Notes: generated from the letters alone by a model not told the origin. A stretch of 64,000 nucleotides of DNA from Jeotgalibacillus alimentarius (GCF_000829445.1 NZ_JXRQ01000028.1:51939-115938); one strand, 5' to 3'; positions 26,207-36,167 are shown, counted from the first letter of the stretch. Numbers and translations: made by a program.

Positions 26207-27116
26207 AAATCTTCATCAAATACTGTGGCGGATGACAGGCGTTAACTGTCAAATAGCTTTGCCAATCTTTTTTTGACAGCGCCCATTCAACCGGATACTG
26301 TCCCCACTCCCACGAAGGGTTCCAGTAGCCTTCTGCATGAAGCTGTTGCGCGTACCATGCTGCATTTTCTTCAGCTATATCTTCAAACTTTCCATATAAA
26401 GGTGATTGAGTATTCTTGATCAGCTGGATCGGTTGAAGTCCATATCCCTGCCACTCTTCAGGATTTTGAGTGAATTGAACGTGCTGGATGATCTTTTGAA
26501 TAATCCGCCGCTGTAGATCCGGCTTCGGTGTCATCTCGGCAAGCCTGTAATAGCACTGAATTTCATGCATATCCCATTCTGTGATTTCATCTAAGCGGTT
26601 AAGGACATCTGTTTCCAGCTTTGCAGTGAATATACTATGCGGTCGGCAGCGTTGAAAATATCCGAGAACCTCCGCTGACGGATTACCCGGTGTTTTTTCA
26701 AATCCGGTTTCCCCTGCCTCATTCACGTGCCACCACGGTGCGCTCGGAACGTGATTCACTGTAACAGGTACAATTGGAAAAAGCTTTTGCTCTCCATCGT
26801 ACTGTTTTTCCAGATAGTTCAGTGCCTTTGAGACCATCGGATGCTCACGACTGATCGGCAGCTGCATCAGATATTGAAGCGCAACAGTTGTTTCAAGTAC
26901 TGATGAATCAATCAGCCGCCGGTCTGGCTCAAGTGCATGGCCAAACCCGCCGTCAGCATTCTGATATGATTCCAGCACACGCACCACACTTTCAGCTTTC
27001 CCCTCTCCCTGTCTGAACTGATGAAATGCCCTGTCCACTTCTCTTGCGTCACGTGATATGTATAGATTAATTGCGATTTTCTGATCTTTTGTCAGGTGTT
27101 TATTTAAAATATTCAT
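26205..27116 (-). CDS. Uncharacterised alpha/alpha-toroid (prenyltransferase/terpene cyclase-like) protein
   Basis: 303 residues, no signal peptide. The motif SYQNADGGFGHALEPD (about residues 50-65) is the QxxDGGFG type repeat of the squalene cyclase/prenyltransferase toroid fold; a second weaker one is EGYWNPSWEWGQYP near 275. The catalytic DxDD of cyclases is not visible and the protein is about half their length, so enzymatic activity as a cyclase is unlikely. Conserved unknown in Bacillales to my knowledge. Transcribed alone, with its own terminator. Confidence 0.6.
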   Translation of the reverse strand: MNILNKHLTKDQKIAINLYISRDAREVDRAFHQFRQGEGKAESVVRVLESYQNADGGFGHALEPDRRLIDSSVLETTVALQYLMQLPISREHPMVSKALNYLEKQYDGEQKLFPIVPVTVNHVPSAPWWHVNEAGETGFEKTPGNPSAEVLGYFQRCRPHSIFTAKLETDVLNRLDEITEWDMHEIQCYYRLAEMTPKPDLQRRIIQKIIQHVQFTQNPEEWQGYGLQPIQLIKNTQSPLYGKFEDIAEENAAWYAQQLHAEGYWNPSWEWGQYPVEWALSKKDWQSYLTVNACHPPQYLMKI

Positions 27117-27171
27117 TTCTCAACCTCCCCGTTAGGTTATTCGAGATCGATCAGACAAAATCCTTCACACG

Positions 27172-27202
27172 AAAAAACTCAGGATCAGTATGACCTGAGT
27201 TT
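27172..27202 (-). terminator. Terminator of the small lipoprotein gene
   Basis: Minus-strand stem AACTCAGG/CCTGAGTT followed by TTTT. Confidence 0.75.
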
Positions 27203-27614
27203 ACTCTTCAGTGGTGATATCGAACGTTTCCTCCTGCCTATCTCCCCACTCAACATATACTTCAATCGTATCATCAGCTGTCACATCAAAGATAAACGCT
27301 CCTAAGTTACTTGATACTTCAAAAGTCAGATCAGTCAGAGACTCGTTGTTGAATTCATAGGTCGATTTCGTTTCCTGATCCACATTACGATATCCCGCAA
27401 CCACCTGACCAATGTCGTCTTCACCAAGCAGATCCGCTTCTTCTCCCTGATAGGTGATAGCGAAATCGTGCTCCACCATTTCCTGATCATCATCACTGAC
27501 AAACTCAGTCATTTCAAGCGTTGCTTCCCACTGGTCTCCCTCACCTGCAAAACTCATATCAGGCTCTTCCTCTTCACCGCAGGCTGCTAACAGGAGTGAT
27601 GGCTTTTGTTCCAT
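27201..27614 (-). CDS. Small acidic protein with a truncated-looking lipoprotein signal
   Basis: 137 residues from ATG 27614, with AAGGAGG ten bases upstream. The N-terminus EQKPSLLLAACGEEEEPD contains a lipobox (LAAC) but the signal peptide is only 11 residues, too short and with a Glu at position 2. The mature part is strongly acidic and probably beta-rich. The ribosome site lies inside the hairpin 27614-27647 that also serves as argS terminator. Perhaps the 5' end was lost in a rearrangement. Function unknown. Confidence 0.5.
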   Translation of the reverse strand: MEQKPSLLLAACGEEEEPDMSFAGEGDQWEATLEMTEFVSDDDQEMVEHDFAITYQGEEADLLGEDDIGQVVAGYRNVDQETKSTYEFNNESLTDLTFEVSSNLGAFIFDVTADDTIEVYVEWGDRQEETFDITTEE

Positions 27615-27647
27615 AAAAAAACTGCCTCCTTGTGGGAGACAGTTTTT
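27614..27647 (-). terminator. Terminator of argS overlapping the next ribosome site
   Basis: Minus-strand stem ACTGTCTCCC/GGAGGCAGT followed by TTTTTTT. The 3' arm includes the GGAGG used by the downstream lipoprotein gene. Confidence 0.8.
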
Positions 27648-27700
27648 AGTAATTCGCCTTTGATCATATGAAGTATAGGGACTGTCCCCACCCTTCACTC

Positions 27701-29371
27701 TTACATTTGCTCAGGAGCTGCTACACCGATCAGTTTCAAGGCGTTGCTGATGGTCTGGCGTACTGCCTGAATCAGGTTCAGACGTGCTTTTGTGAGTTCA
27801 GGTGCTTCTGCATCCAGTACTTTATTCGCATTGTAGAAGCTGTGGAAGGCTGATGCGAGTTCGTTGATATACGTTGCTACGCGGTGCGGTGTGCGCATTT
27901 GAGCAGCAGTACCGACTACCTGCGGGAATTCACCAAGCTTCTTCAGCAGATCGATTTCTTTTTCAGTGCCGATTAGTGATACGTCAGCCTTGTCTGCAAA
28001 GCTGAAGCCTTGCTCTTCTCCTGAACGCAGAATGCTGCAGATACGTGCGTGCGCATACTGGGCGTAGTAAACCGGATTTTCATTCGATTGAGATACAGCA
28101 AGGTCCAGGTCAAAGTCCATATGTGAATCGCCTGAGCGCATTGCGAAGAAGTAGCGTACTGCGTCAAGGCCTACTTCATCTACAAGTTCACGCATCGTGA
28201 CAGCTTTACCTGTACGTTTACTCATCTTCATTTTCTCGCCGTCTTTATAAAGCTGAACCATCTGAATGACTTCAACTTCAAGGTTCTCACGGTTATAGCC
28301 AAGCGCCTCAACAGCCGCTTTCATACGCGGAATGTAGCCGTGGTGATCAGCACCCCAGATATTAATCACTTTATCAAACCCGCGCTCGAACTTATCACGG
28401 TGATAAGCAAGGTCAGGCGTCAGGTACGTGTAAGAGCCGTCATTTTTGATCAGAACGCGGTCTTTGTCATCGCCAAGCTCTGTTGAACGGAACCATGTTG
28501 CCCCATCTTCTTCATAAATGTGGCCGTTGTCTCTCAACACTTTTAGCGCGTCATCAATCTTGCCGCTCTTATATAGAGATGTTTCAGAGAACCATACGTC
28601 AAAAGGTACGCGGAATGCTTCAAGGTCATCCTGCAATTTCTTAAGCTCAAATTTCAACCCGTATTCACGGAAAAATTCATAGCGTTCTTCTTCAGATGCA
28701 TTAACATACTTATCGCCAAACTCTTCAGCAAGCGTGTTGGCAATTCCGATAATGTCAGCGCCGTGATAGCCGTCTTCAGGCATGTCCTTATCCTGGCCAA
28801 GCGCCTGGAAGTAGCGTGCTTCAACAGACAGCGCAAGATTGTGGATCTGGTTACCGGCATCATTGATATAGTATTCACGCGTCACATCATAGCCTGCTTT
28901 TGCCAAAACGTTAGACAGTGAATCTCCAACTGACGCACCGCGGGCATGTCCAAGGTGAAGGTCTCCTGTAGGGTTCGCTGATACGAACTCAACCTGCACT
29001 TTTTCACCTACGCCGGTATCTGTTTCCCCATATGCCTCACCGGCAGTCAGGATTGACGGGATCAGGTCAGTCAGATAAGCGTTATCCATGTAAAAGTTGA
29101 TGAATCCAGGTCCTGCGATATCCAGTTCCTTAATAGAAGCTTTTGACTGATCGAAGTTGTCAACGATGTCCTGCGCGATCTGACGCGGTGCTTTTTTCGC
29201 TACGCGTGCAAGCTGCATCGCCATGTTCGTCGAGAAATCTCCGTTTGCCTTATCTTTCGGCGTTTCAAGCACGACTTCCGGCAGCTGATCTTCAGTTGCA
29301 AGCCCCGCTTTTAATACCGCATCCTTAATTTCCTGTTTCAGTTTTTCCTGTACATCTAATGCAATGGTCAT
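27701..29371 (-). CDS. argS: Arginyl-tRNA synthetase
   Basis: 556 residues, class I synthetase of usual length. The HIGH-type motif is [10 protein letters not shown] (about residue 128), KMSKRTG is the KMSKS-type loop (about 370), and the anticodon/DALR domain occupies the C-terminal 120 residues. An N-terminal additional domain typical of ArgRS (residues 1-100) is present. Overlaps ywiB by 4 bp, as in B. subtilis. Confidence 0.96.
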   Translation of the reverse strand: MTIALDVQEKLKQEIKDAVLKAGLATEDQLPEVVLETPKDKANGDFSTNMAMQLARVAKKAPRQIAQDIVDNFDQSKASIKELDIAGPGFINFYMDNAYLTDLIPSILTAGEAYGETDTGVGEKVQVEFVSANPTGDLHLGHARGASVGDSLSNVLAKAGYDVTREYYINDAGNQIHNLALSVEARYFQALGQDKDMPEDGYHGADIIGIANTLAEEFGDKYVNASEEERYEFFREYGLKFELKKLQDDLEAFRVPFDVWFSETSLYKSGKIDDALKVLRDNGHIYEEDGATWFRSTELGDDKDRVLIKNDGSYTYLTPDLAYHRDKFERGFDKVINIWGADHHGYIPRMKAAVEALGYNRENLEVEVIQMVQLYKDGEKMKMSKRTGKAVTMRELVDEVGLDAVRYFFAMRSGDSHMDFDLDLAVSQSNENPVYYAQYAHARICSILRSGEEQGFSFADKADVSLIGTEKEIDLLKKLGEFPQVVGTAAQMRTPHRVATYINELASAFHSFYNANKVLDAEAPELTKARLNLIQAVRQTISNALKLIGVAAPEQM

Positions 29372-29799
29372 TGCACTGCCTCCTTGTAATTAATCGTCAT
29401 TTTATAATTGCCAACACTTGAACCCTGTATTTCAAGTCCGTACGTGATTTGAAAACGTCCGTCCTTTTTGCCCGGCGTATGGTGTGTGTATGCTTTTGTA
29501 TTTGTTAAAAGGGAAAGTGTACCATGCTCACTTTCATAAGAGCTCATCATTTTGTCACCGCGTCTGAAAGCGAGCCGCATTTTAACCGCTCCGCTGCGCA
29601 GGATGACAGCACTGTCTTCTTCCATTTTTACAATAGTCCGGACGGTGCCTCCGTTTTGCTCTTCTTCATATTTTAAATAATCAATGTTGTTTTTTTGAAT
29701 CCATTCCCCTTCAGACTCCAGGGATAGTTTTTCCTTTGAGCCATCGGGCTGCGTGATCACTGTTGTCAGGTGAATGGAGACGGGTGTTGCATTTTCCAT
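29368..29799 (-). CDS. ywiB: Beta-barrel protein YwiB (DUF1934)
   Basis: 143 residues from ATG 29799 with GGAG eight bases upstream (a GTG nine bases earlier abuts the ribosome site). Soluble lipocalin-like beta-barrel family; function unknown. Always linked to argS in Bacillales, and overlapped with it by 4 bp here. Confidence 0.87.
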   Translation of the reverse strand: MENATPVSIHLTTVITQPDGSKEKLSLESEGEWIQKNNIDYLKYEEEQNGGTVRTIVKMEEDSAVILRSGAVKMRLAFRRGDKMMSSYESEHGTLSLLTNTKAYTHHTPGKKDGRFQITYGLEIQGSSVGNYKMTINYKEAVQ

Positions 29800-29938
29800 C
29801 TTGCTCACTCCGTTTCGCTCAATTAATAACCTTTCTATTATAAGAGAGGATGTGTGTAAATTGCAATGGAAGTTGTGGGGGTTTGGGAAGAAAAATCTTA
29901 TATCAGAGAGTGCGAATATGCAGCATTACTATAACAAC

Positions 29939-30076
29939 GGTTGATCTACGTTTCAGGGGGACGCTTTCCGGACGGTGGACCGTTGTGTGGTCCGATATGG
30001 CCTCCTCGCCTTCGGCTGCGGGGTCTAAGCTTCCCTCTAATCGTCCCGGAGTCGCCCCCTTACACTTCGATCAACC
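29939..30076. repeat. Family A hairpin element, copy A6
   Basis: Arms GGTTGATC / GATCAACC, perfect. Inner stem GCC-TTC-GGC, between GGCCTCCTC and TGCGGGGTCT. It fills most of the 720-bp gap between ywiB and speB together with A7; I see no gene in the rest. Confidence 0.8.
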
Positions 30077-30335
30077 TGAAGCAGGTTATAATTTGGATGA
30101 TCTATACTGAACTCCTCCCTCTCAAGTGAAGAAGTGCATATAAACCAGTAATATACTTAAGTTGGCGAGTGACGCAAATAAACATTTAATATAGTAACAC
30201 ACCCGTGTTGAGTGCTGCGAACCGTTCATCAAGTGTTTGATGGAACCATTTGAGCGTTGTGGTCATCGGCTTCATACCCTTCTACTCTAGACAACATGTT
30301 GCTGTAAACAATTTTACTGATTCACACTCAGTTGG

Positions 30336-30452
30336 CCCTTTCCGTGGTGGGCGGAGACTCCCGCCCCAGGAAGGGACAGGTGAGACCCCGGAAGCGAAGC
30401 TGAGGAGGCTCACCGCCCGGGGGCAGGAAAGCGCAGCCCACCACGGAAAGGG
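30336..30452. repeat. Family A hairpin element, copy A7
   Basis: Arms are a perfect 17-bp inverted repeat, CCCTTTCCGTGGTGGGC and its complement, unique to this copy. Inner stem AGC-GAA-GCT between GAGACCCCGG and GAGGAGG. Confidence 0.8.
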
Positions 30453-30478
30453 TCAGCGGTTTTGGAAATTTACAAACT

Positions 30479-30512
30479 AAAAAAGAATGACCCTTTTTAA
30501 AAGAGTCATTCT
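30479..30512 (-). terminator. Terminator of speE-speB
   Basis: Minus-strand stem AGAATGACTC/GGGTCATTCT followed by TTTT. Confidence 0.8.
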
Positions 30513-30522
30513 CATCAATCAA

Positions 30523-31395
30523 CTATTTCACAAACCCAAGCAGCATTTCACGCAGCATTTTACTCGCTGTGTTGGCTGTTTGTTCTGAGTGGTCATAGAC
30601 TGGTGCGACTTCAACTAAGTCTGCGCCTACCACGTTAACATTTGACCCTGCGATTGCATGGATTGATGCTAGCAGTTCGCGTGATGTGATGCCGCCTGCG
30701 TCAACAGTGCCGGTGCCTGGTGCATGTGCCGGATCCAGTACGTCGATATCGATCGTTACATACACGTTGCGGCCTGCAAGTGTTGGCAGGATTTCTTTTA
30801 GCGGCTCAAGCACTTCAAATTTTGAAATATGCATGCCGTTTTCTTTTGCCCAGTCGAACTCTTCCTTCATTCCTGAACGGATCCCAAATGAGTAAACATT
30901 TTTCGGTCCGATGTGCTCAGCAATTTTACGGATTGGCGTTGAGTGTGATAGTTCTTCACCTTCATAGTCTGTGCGAAGGTCTGTGTGCGCGTCAAAATGA
31001 ATGATAGCCAGATCATCATATTTTTTCGCAACAGCTTTCATGACAGGCCATGACACCAGGTGCTCTCCACCCATACCGAGTGGAAACTTACCGTCTTTTA
31101 AAAGAGAATCGATATATTCTTCAATTAAATCGATGCTTTTATAAGGATTGCCAAACGGCAGCGGAATATCGCCCGCATCGAAGTATTTTACTTCATCAAG
31201 ATCTCGGTCAAGGTACGGGCTGTACTCTTCAAGTCCGATTGATACTTCACGGATGCGGGCAGGACCGAAGCGTGAACCTGGACGGTAGCTGACTGTCCAG
31301 TCCATCGGCATGCCATAGATCACTGCCTGGCTTTCATCATAGTTCGGGTGACTTTTAATAAAAACATTTCCTGAATACTGCTCATCAAATTTCAC
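30523..31395 (-). CDS. speB: Agmatinase SpeB
   Basis: 290 residues, ureohydrolase family. The manganese site is complete: GGEHLVSWP (His), IHFDAHTDLR (Asp, His, Asp) and TIDIDVLDPAHAPGTG (Asp, Asp). Hydrolyses agmatine to putrescine and urea. Twelve bp downstream of speE, so putrescine and spermidine steps are co-expressed as in B. subtilis. Confidence 0.95.
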   Translation of the reverse strand: MKFDEQYSGNVFIKSHPNYDESQAVIYGMPMDWTVSYRPGSRFGPARIREVSIGLEEYSPYLDRDLDEVKYFDAGDIPLPFGNPYKSIDLIEEYIDSLLKDGKFPLGMGGEHLVSWPVMKAVAKKYDDLAIIHFDAHTDLRTDYEGEELSHSTPIRKIAEHIGPKNVYSFGIRSGMKEEFDWAKENGMHISKFEVLEPLKEILPTLAGRNVYVTIDIDVLDPAHAPGTGTVDAGGITSRELLASIHAIAGSNVNVVGADLVEVAPVYDHSEQTANTASKMLREMLLGFVK

Positions 31396-31407
31396 AGGGG
31401 ATGCCTC

Positions 31408-32238
31408 CTATTCAGTTAAGTCTTTCACGAATTTCGGCAGAGCAAATGCTGCATTGTGAAGCTCTTTTGTATAATACTTCGTATCGATTTCATGGAATCT
31501 TTCTTCAGCCACTTTTAACGGATCATGCTTTTTCGATCCAAGTGTGAATGCCCACAGACCGCTTGGGTACGTTGGAATGTTCGCCGTGTAAAGACGTGTG
31601 ATTGGGAAGATTTCCTTCACATCACTCATCACCTGCTTAATCAGATCTGCTTTGAACCATGGGTTATCTGACTGCGCGACGAAAATGCCGTCTTCTTTCA
31701 GCGCATTGGAAATACCTGAATAGAAGCCTTTTGTAAACAGGTTCACAGCCGGTCCTACAGGCTCAGTTGAATCAACCATGATTACATCATACTCATTTTT
31801 GCTTTCAGCAATATGCATGAAGCCGTCTCCAACGATGACTTCAACGCGCTCGTTTTCAAGGTCTCCTGCGATTTCAGGAAGGTATTTTTTCGAGTATTCG
31901 ATGACTTTGCCGTCGATTTCAACAAGTGTTGCCTTCTTTACTGACGGGTGCTTCAGTACTTCACGGATCACACCGCCGTCTCCTCCGCCTACTACAAGTA
32001 CGTTTTCAGGGTTTGGGTGTGTGAAAAGCGGTACGTGTGCGACCATTTCGTGGTAAACGAATTCGTCTTTTTGTGATGTCATGACCATGCCGTCAAGGAA
32101 AAGCATGTTACCCCATTCTTCTGTTTCAGCCATGTCGAGCTGCTGGAAGTCTGTTTTTTCTGTGTGGAGTGTCTTGTTGATTTTCATTGTAATGCCGAAG
32201 TTTTCTGTTTGTTTTTCTGTGAACCAGAATCCGCCCAT
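31408..32238 (-). CDS. speE: Spermidine synthase SpeE
   Basis: 276 residues. Transfers aminopropyl from decarboxylated SAM to putrescine. N-terminal [17 protein letters not shown] strand domain, SAM site [16 protein letters not shown] (about residue 83), catalytic Asp in [14 protein letters not shown] 32238 follows AAAAGGAG. First gene of speE-speB. Confidence 0.95.
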   Translation of the reverse strand: MGGFWFTEKQTENFGITMKINKTLHTEKTDFQQLDMAETEEWGNMLFLDGMVMTSQKDEFVYHEMVAHVPLFTHPNPENVLVVGGGDGGVIREVLKHPSVKKATLVEIDGKVIEYSKKYLPEIAGDLENERVEVIVGDGFMHIAESKNEYDVIMVDSTEPVGPAVNLFTKGFYSGISNALKEDGIFVAQSDNPWFKADLIKQVMSDVKEIFPITRLYTANIPTYPSGLWAFTLGSKKHDPLKVAEERFHEIDTKYYTKELHNAAFALPKFVKDLTE

Positions 32239-32278
32239 TTTGCATTTCTCCTTTTAAATGAGATTGTCTCCAATAACC

Positions 32279-32370
32279 GCAGTTGATTTCCGTGGAGGGC
32301 TACGCTTTCCTGCCCCCGGGCGGTGAGCTTCCTGGGGCGGGAGTCTCCGCCCTCCACTCCAATCAACTGC
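32279..32370. repeat. Family A hairpin element, copy A8 (short form)
   Basis: Perfect arms GCAGTTGATT / AATCAACTGC. The centre is shortened (GCCCCCGGGCGGTGAGCTTCCTGGGGCGG in sense, given here only as a region) and lacks the TGCGGGG half. Confidence 0.75.
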
Positions 32371-32742
32371 TGATATGGATTCATAAAGAATGTTAATTTT
32401 TATAAGCTGTATACACTCAACCAGCATGCAAAACATGATGGCTTATTAACAATGTTTTATTTGTTACTAAGAGTGTTTTCCACCTATATCGAAAAGAAAA
32501 CACACATGAGGAAAAGTATAGACTTTTTTGGGGAGATTTCAAGATGTTTTTTTGAAAGTTTGGTTCGTTTAGATGAACATTTTGGGGCGGGCTGAAGCAG
32601 TTGGGCGGCTTTTAGTTTGTTAAGGGGATCAGGAGGGATTGTGGTGCAATGGTGACGGCGTATCTGACATGGTTAAAAAGTTAAAAGATTAAATCTCTGC
32701 AGGTTTGCCCATACTACTGTTAAAAAACAGGAGGCGGGAGCG
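32371..32742. other. Intergenic stretch between speE and pbpG
   Basis: AT-rich. Contains a small inverted repeat GTGTTTTC/GAAAACAC (about 32472-32504) that could be a hairpin. No gene seen. In B. subtilis pbpG is under forespore sigma factors, but I find no convincing sigma-F/G promoter here. Confidence 0.4.
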
Positions 32743-34794
32743 TTGGGGCGTGTTTCGCGGAGAAGACGGAGGAAGCGGGTTAGGGCGTTGCAGCTTGCTT
32801 TACTCGGACTGATTGCTTTTGTATTTCTATGGGGCGCTTCTGTCACGGTGCTGTACTTTTATGCTAAGACGACGGGGCCGCCATCGATTGCGGTGACGCA
32901 GTCCACACTGCTGTTTGACGGCGATGATCAGCTGATTGGTGAGCGGTCTTCAGGGGAGAAACGGTACTGGAAGCCGCTTGATGATATTTCACCTCTTGCT
33001 GTAAAGGCGGTCATTGCAGTGGAGGACCGAAAGTTTTATGACCATAAAGGATTTGATTTTAAAAGGATTGCGGGCGCTTTGGCTGCTGATATTAAAGCGA
33101 TGGCGAAGGTGCAGGGTGCGAGTACGATCTCCCAGCAGTATGCGCGCAACCTTTATCTGACGCATGATAAGACGTGGGCACGAAAGCTGAATGAGGCATT
33201 ATATACGATACGGCTTGAGTGGAATTATGAAAAAGAAGATATTCTGGAAGGTTACTTAAACACGATTTATTACGGGCACGGACGCTATGGCATTGAAGCG
33301 GCGAGTCAGTATTATTTCGGCGTGTCTTCTGAGGATCTGACGCTCGCGCAGGCGGCGATGCTTGCAGGGATTCCGAAGTCACCATCCGGCTATTCTCCGG
33401 TTGATTATTTTGATCAGGCGAAGAAGCGTCAGGAGCTGGTGCTTGGTGAGATGGTTGAAAACGGTGATATTACTGCTGAGGAAGCTGAAGCGGCAATAGA
33501 TGAGAAGCTTCAGGTTACTGCTTCACCCCCTTCAGAATTTCTTGGAGCGGCACCTTATTTTCAGGAGGCTGTCTGGAAAGAGATCGAGTCGATTGATCTT
33601 GAACCTTATTATTTAAAATATGGAGGGCTCAAAATTTATACGACGCTTGATACTGAGCTGCAGACGATCGCTGATGAGGTTGTGAAAGAGAATATGCCTG
33701 CTGATACTGCCCTTGAAGTGGCATTTGCAGCAATGGATCCTGAAAGCGGTGAGGTGCGGGCGATGATTGGCGGACGCGATTTTGTAGAGACTCCTTTTAA
33801 CCGTGTAACCCAGGCACTCAGACAGCCTGGTTCGACAATCAAGCCGATTTTATATACAGCTGCACTGAAAAATGGATTCACACCTGCGACAACGATGCGC
33901 AGTGAACCGACTACGTTTATTTATGATGAAGGCAGAAGCGAGTATGCGCCGCAGAACTTTAATCAGAAGTATGCGAATGACGCGATTACACTGGCTCAGG
34001 CGATTGCAATTTCAGATAATATCTATGCTGTAAAAGCGCATGAATTTCTCGGCAGTAATGCGCTGAAGGGTCAGGCTAAGCAGTTTGGCTTCAGCACGCC
34101 TGTTGATGAGGTTCCGTCTGCAGCACTTGGTACATCTGAAGCTGTCCCGCTCGAATTGTTTGGTGCTTATTCTGCTTTTGCCAACGGCGGCAAACGGGTG
34201 AAGCCGGTATTAATCAGGAAGATCGAAGCGCCTGATGGAGAAGTGATTTATCAAGCCAAAACAAAAACGAAACGGATTATGGATGAACAGGAAGCATTTG
34301 TGATGACGCACATGCTGACAGGCACATTCGACCCTGCGCTCAATGATTATTCGACTGTGACAGGGATTACCCTTTTAGATGAAAAGACGCGTGAATACGC
34401 AGCAAAATCAGGTACAACCAATACAGATCAGTGGATGGTCGGCTTCTCACCCTCTCTCACAGCTGGCGTGTGGACAGGCTATGATGATGCGAGAATGCTG
34501 ACGCTCACAGAAGACAAGCAGGCGGCAAAATGGATCTGGCTGCGCTTCATGGAGCGTGCTCATGCATCGCAGCCGGAGGAATTTTTCGTCCCTCCACCCG
34601 GTGTCATAGCTGTTCAGATGGACCCGCACACCGGACTGCTGTCAGGAGAATCATGCGGCAAACGGACAGCCTACTTTACTGAAGAAACGGTGCCGCTCGA
34701 GGACTGTGACGGCAATGCTGCGCCACCGCCCGGCGAACCGGTCAGCGGACATACAGAAGATGAAAACTGGTTCGAAAAGTGGTTCCTTGAATAG
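32743..34794 (+). CDS. pbpG: Class A penicillin-binding protein, PbpG (YwhE) type
   Basis: 683 residues, TTG start with AGGAGG upstream. One N-terminal membrane helix (residues about 15-40). Glycosyltransferase domain: VIAVEDRKFYDHKGFD and GASTISQQYARNLY. Transpeptidase domain: SxxK in QPGSTIKPILY (about residue 366), SDN, and KSGTTNTDQWMVG. Polymerises and crosslinks peptidoglycan, in B. subtilis during spore germ-wall formation. Position next to ywhD matches ywhE. The first arginine-rich residues are cytoplasmic. Confidence 0.9.
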   Translation: MGRVSRRRRRKRVRALQLALLGLIAFVFLWGASVTVLYFYAKTTGPPSIAVTQSTLLFDGDDQLIGERSSGEKRYWKPLDDISPLAVKAVIAVEDRKFYDHKGFDFKRIAGALAADIKAMAKVQGASTISQQYARNLYLTHDKTWARKLNEALYTIRLEWNYEKEDILEGYLNTIYYGHGRYGIEAASQYYFGVSSEDLTLAQAAMLAGIPKSPSGYSPVDYFDQAKKRQELVLGEMVENGDITAEEAEAAIDEKLQVTASPPSEFLGAAPYFQEAVWKEIESIDLEPYYLKYGGLKIYTTLDTELQTIADEVVKENMPADTALEVAFAAMDPESGEVRAMIGGRDFVETPFNRVTQALRQPGSTIKPILYTAALKNGFTPATTMRSEPTTFIYDEGRSEYAPQNFNQKYANDAITLAQAIAISDNIYAVKAHEFLGSNALKGQAKQFGFSTPVDEVPSAALGTSEAVPLELFGAYSAFANGGKRVKPVLIRKIEAPDGEVIYQAKTKTKRIMDEQEAFVMTHMLTGTFDPALNDYSTVTGITLLDEKTREYAAKSGTTNTDQWMVGFSPSLTAGVWTGYDDARMLTLTEDKQAAKWIWLRFMERAHASQPEEFFVPPPGVIAVQMDPHTGLLSGESCGKRTAYFTEETVPLEDCDGNAAPPPGEPVSGHTEDENWFEKWFLE

Positions 34795-34807
34795 CAAAAT
34801 TGCATGC

Positions 34808-34842
34808 AAAAAAACCCGAGGTGTGCGGCCTCGGGTTTTTTC
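34808..34842 (+). terminator. Terminator of pbpG
   Basis: ACCCGAGG/CCTCGGGT stem flanked by A-run and T-run; could work on both strands. Confidence 0.85.
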
Positions 34843-34953
34843 GTGTCCTAGCTACATATCCATGCAACTGTAAAATAATTTTACTCTCTTTCACGGTCAC
34901 TAGCAATAATAGGTGACAGTTTTCTACAATCCGTCACATTTTGTTCACGAATG

Positions 34954-35469
34954 TCACTTTTCTGTTGACAGCAGTGCCTGATGAAGCTCCGGTTCAGATG
35001 CATCCCAGAAAGCTTCGTTGTGGGCTTTAAGGAAGTCTGCAAGCACCTTTTTTGATGGTTCATCCATATGATCCACGATGATTTTACGCTTCATTGATTT
35101 ATCCATCAGATTTACGTGATCTGCGAGCACTTTATACCCTCTGCGCTTTTCAACGTTCACAACCATTTCACACGCAGTAACGCCCGCATAATAAGGTCCC
35201 TCAGGCTTACGGTCAATCGTCACCCAGACAAGCCAGTAATCCTTACCGCCTGCTGAATCTTCACGGTTCGTTGTAAATTTAATCCGCTTTTCCACCTTGG
35301 ATCTCGCATGCATCGCACCAATATCCACTTCCGCTTCCCGCTCAGCCACATCAACAATGACAGGCGATACGTTATCAAGGCTCAGTGAACCGACACCATA
35401 GCCCCCGTGGCCATCTGTCGGATCATTTTTTATAATATTAAACCCGATATTTTTCTTCTTGTCTGACAT
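34954..35469 (-). CDS. ywhD: YwhD family protein
   Basis: 171 residues, same length as B. subtilis YwhD (NIGFNIIKNDPTDGHGGYGVGSLSLDNVSPVIVD at the start is distinctive; cited here as residues 7-40). Soluble, no catalytic motif I can name. Function unknown. Convergent with pbpG, as in B. subtilis. Confidence 0.87.
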   Translation of the reverse strand: MSDKKKNIGFNIIKNDPTDGHGGYGVGSLSLDNVSPVIVDVAEREAEVDIGAMHARSKVEKRIKFTTNREDSAGGKDYWLVWVTIDRKPEGPYYAGVTACEMVVNVEKRRGYKVLADHVNLMDKSMKRKIIVDHMDEPSKKVLADFLKAHNEAFWDASEPELHQALLSTEK

Positions 35470-35599
35470 GTATGTCCACTCCTTATAGATAAATTATATG
35501 TAAAATCAGCTTGAATCATATACAATAATAAACATCTTTAATTGTATCATATGAGGCCAATTGAAGACGATGAATACACACTGAAGGGAGATCATGAAT

Positions 35600-35785
35600 A
35601 TGCCAATCGTAACAGTGAAAATGCTTGAGGGACGCAGTGATGATCAGAAAAAGGCGCTCGCTGCCAAAGTAACGGATGCCGTTGTGGAAACAACCGGTGC
35701 CACGCCTGATAAAGTGTCAATTATTATAGAAGAAATGAAGAAGACGGACTATGCCGTTGGTGGCGTAAGAGTCAGTGACCAATAG
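35600..35785 (+). CDS. ywhB: 4-oxalocrotonate tautomerase family protein YwhB
   Basis: 61 residues. I start at ATG 35600 so that Pro follows Met (MPIVTVKMLEGRS): the catalytic amine is Pro-1 after Met removal. An ATG six bases earlier sits only three bases from GGGAG. A small beta-alpha-beta enzyme acting on keto-enol substrates; the natural substrate is unknown. Confidence 0.87.
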   Translation: MPIVTVKMLEGRSDDQKKALAAKVTDAVVETTGATPDKVSIIIEEMKKTDYAVGGVRVSDQ

Positions 35786-35922
35786 AAAAGCGTAAGGCGC
35801 TTGGTCAGCTCCGACAGGCGTAAGATGCGGAGCGGAAAACGGGCGGTTTTGCCGTTTACCGATGCGTGACTTATGACCCGAGGAGCTAGCGCCTGAAGCT
35901 GGACAGAGAAAAGCGTAAGCAG
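35786..35922 (+). repeat. Family B hairpin element, copy B3
   Basis: Begins at the ywhB stop codon. AAAAGCG...GGCGCTTGGTCAGCTCC, then CATAAG-type, GGAAAACGG/CCGTTTACC and GGAGCTAGCGCC complementary segments. Confidence 0.8.
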
Positions 35923-35951
35923 ACGATCACATCTTATAGGCACCGTGACAG

Positions 35952-35989
35952 AAAAAACTTCCTCAGGCTTCGCCTGAAGGAAGTTTTTT
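35952..35989. terminator. Bidirectional terminator, ywhB / fruA side
   Basis: AAAAAACTTCCT/AGGAAGTTTTTT with inner CAGGC-TTC-GCCTG. Nearly the same hairpin stands at 43024-43063. Confidence 0.8.
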
Positions 35990-36004
35990 GGCGCTGTTCG
36001 CGCA

Positions 36005-36150
36005 TAGGTCAAACATCACGAAGTGGCGAAGATTGGTTGATGAGTGGCGAACCAGCCAGATTTAACGTCGAACACCATGTGTTTTACATCGAACACGACT
36101 CGTTTACCGTCGTACAAACCATGTTTTACGCCGAACCAAAACCGAAACCA
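36005..36150. repeat. 21-bp-period array, GTCGAAC motif, locus C2
   Basis: Leader ATAGGTCAAACATCACGAAG (36004-36023), then motif starts at 36026, 36047, 36068, 36089, 36110 and 36131, exactly 21 bp apart. Core CGAAC, with TTTAAC/TTTTAC before the next motif. Confidence 0.85.
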
Positions 36151-36167
36151 ATAACCAAACTTACTCC

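Noticed and set aside
32371..32742. Another 21-bp array before pbpG
   Set aside because: Cutting the sequence in 21-bp steps shows no shared motif.
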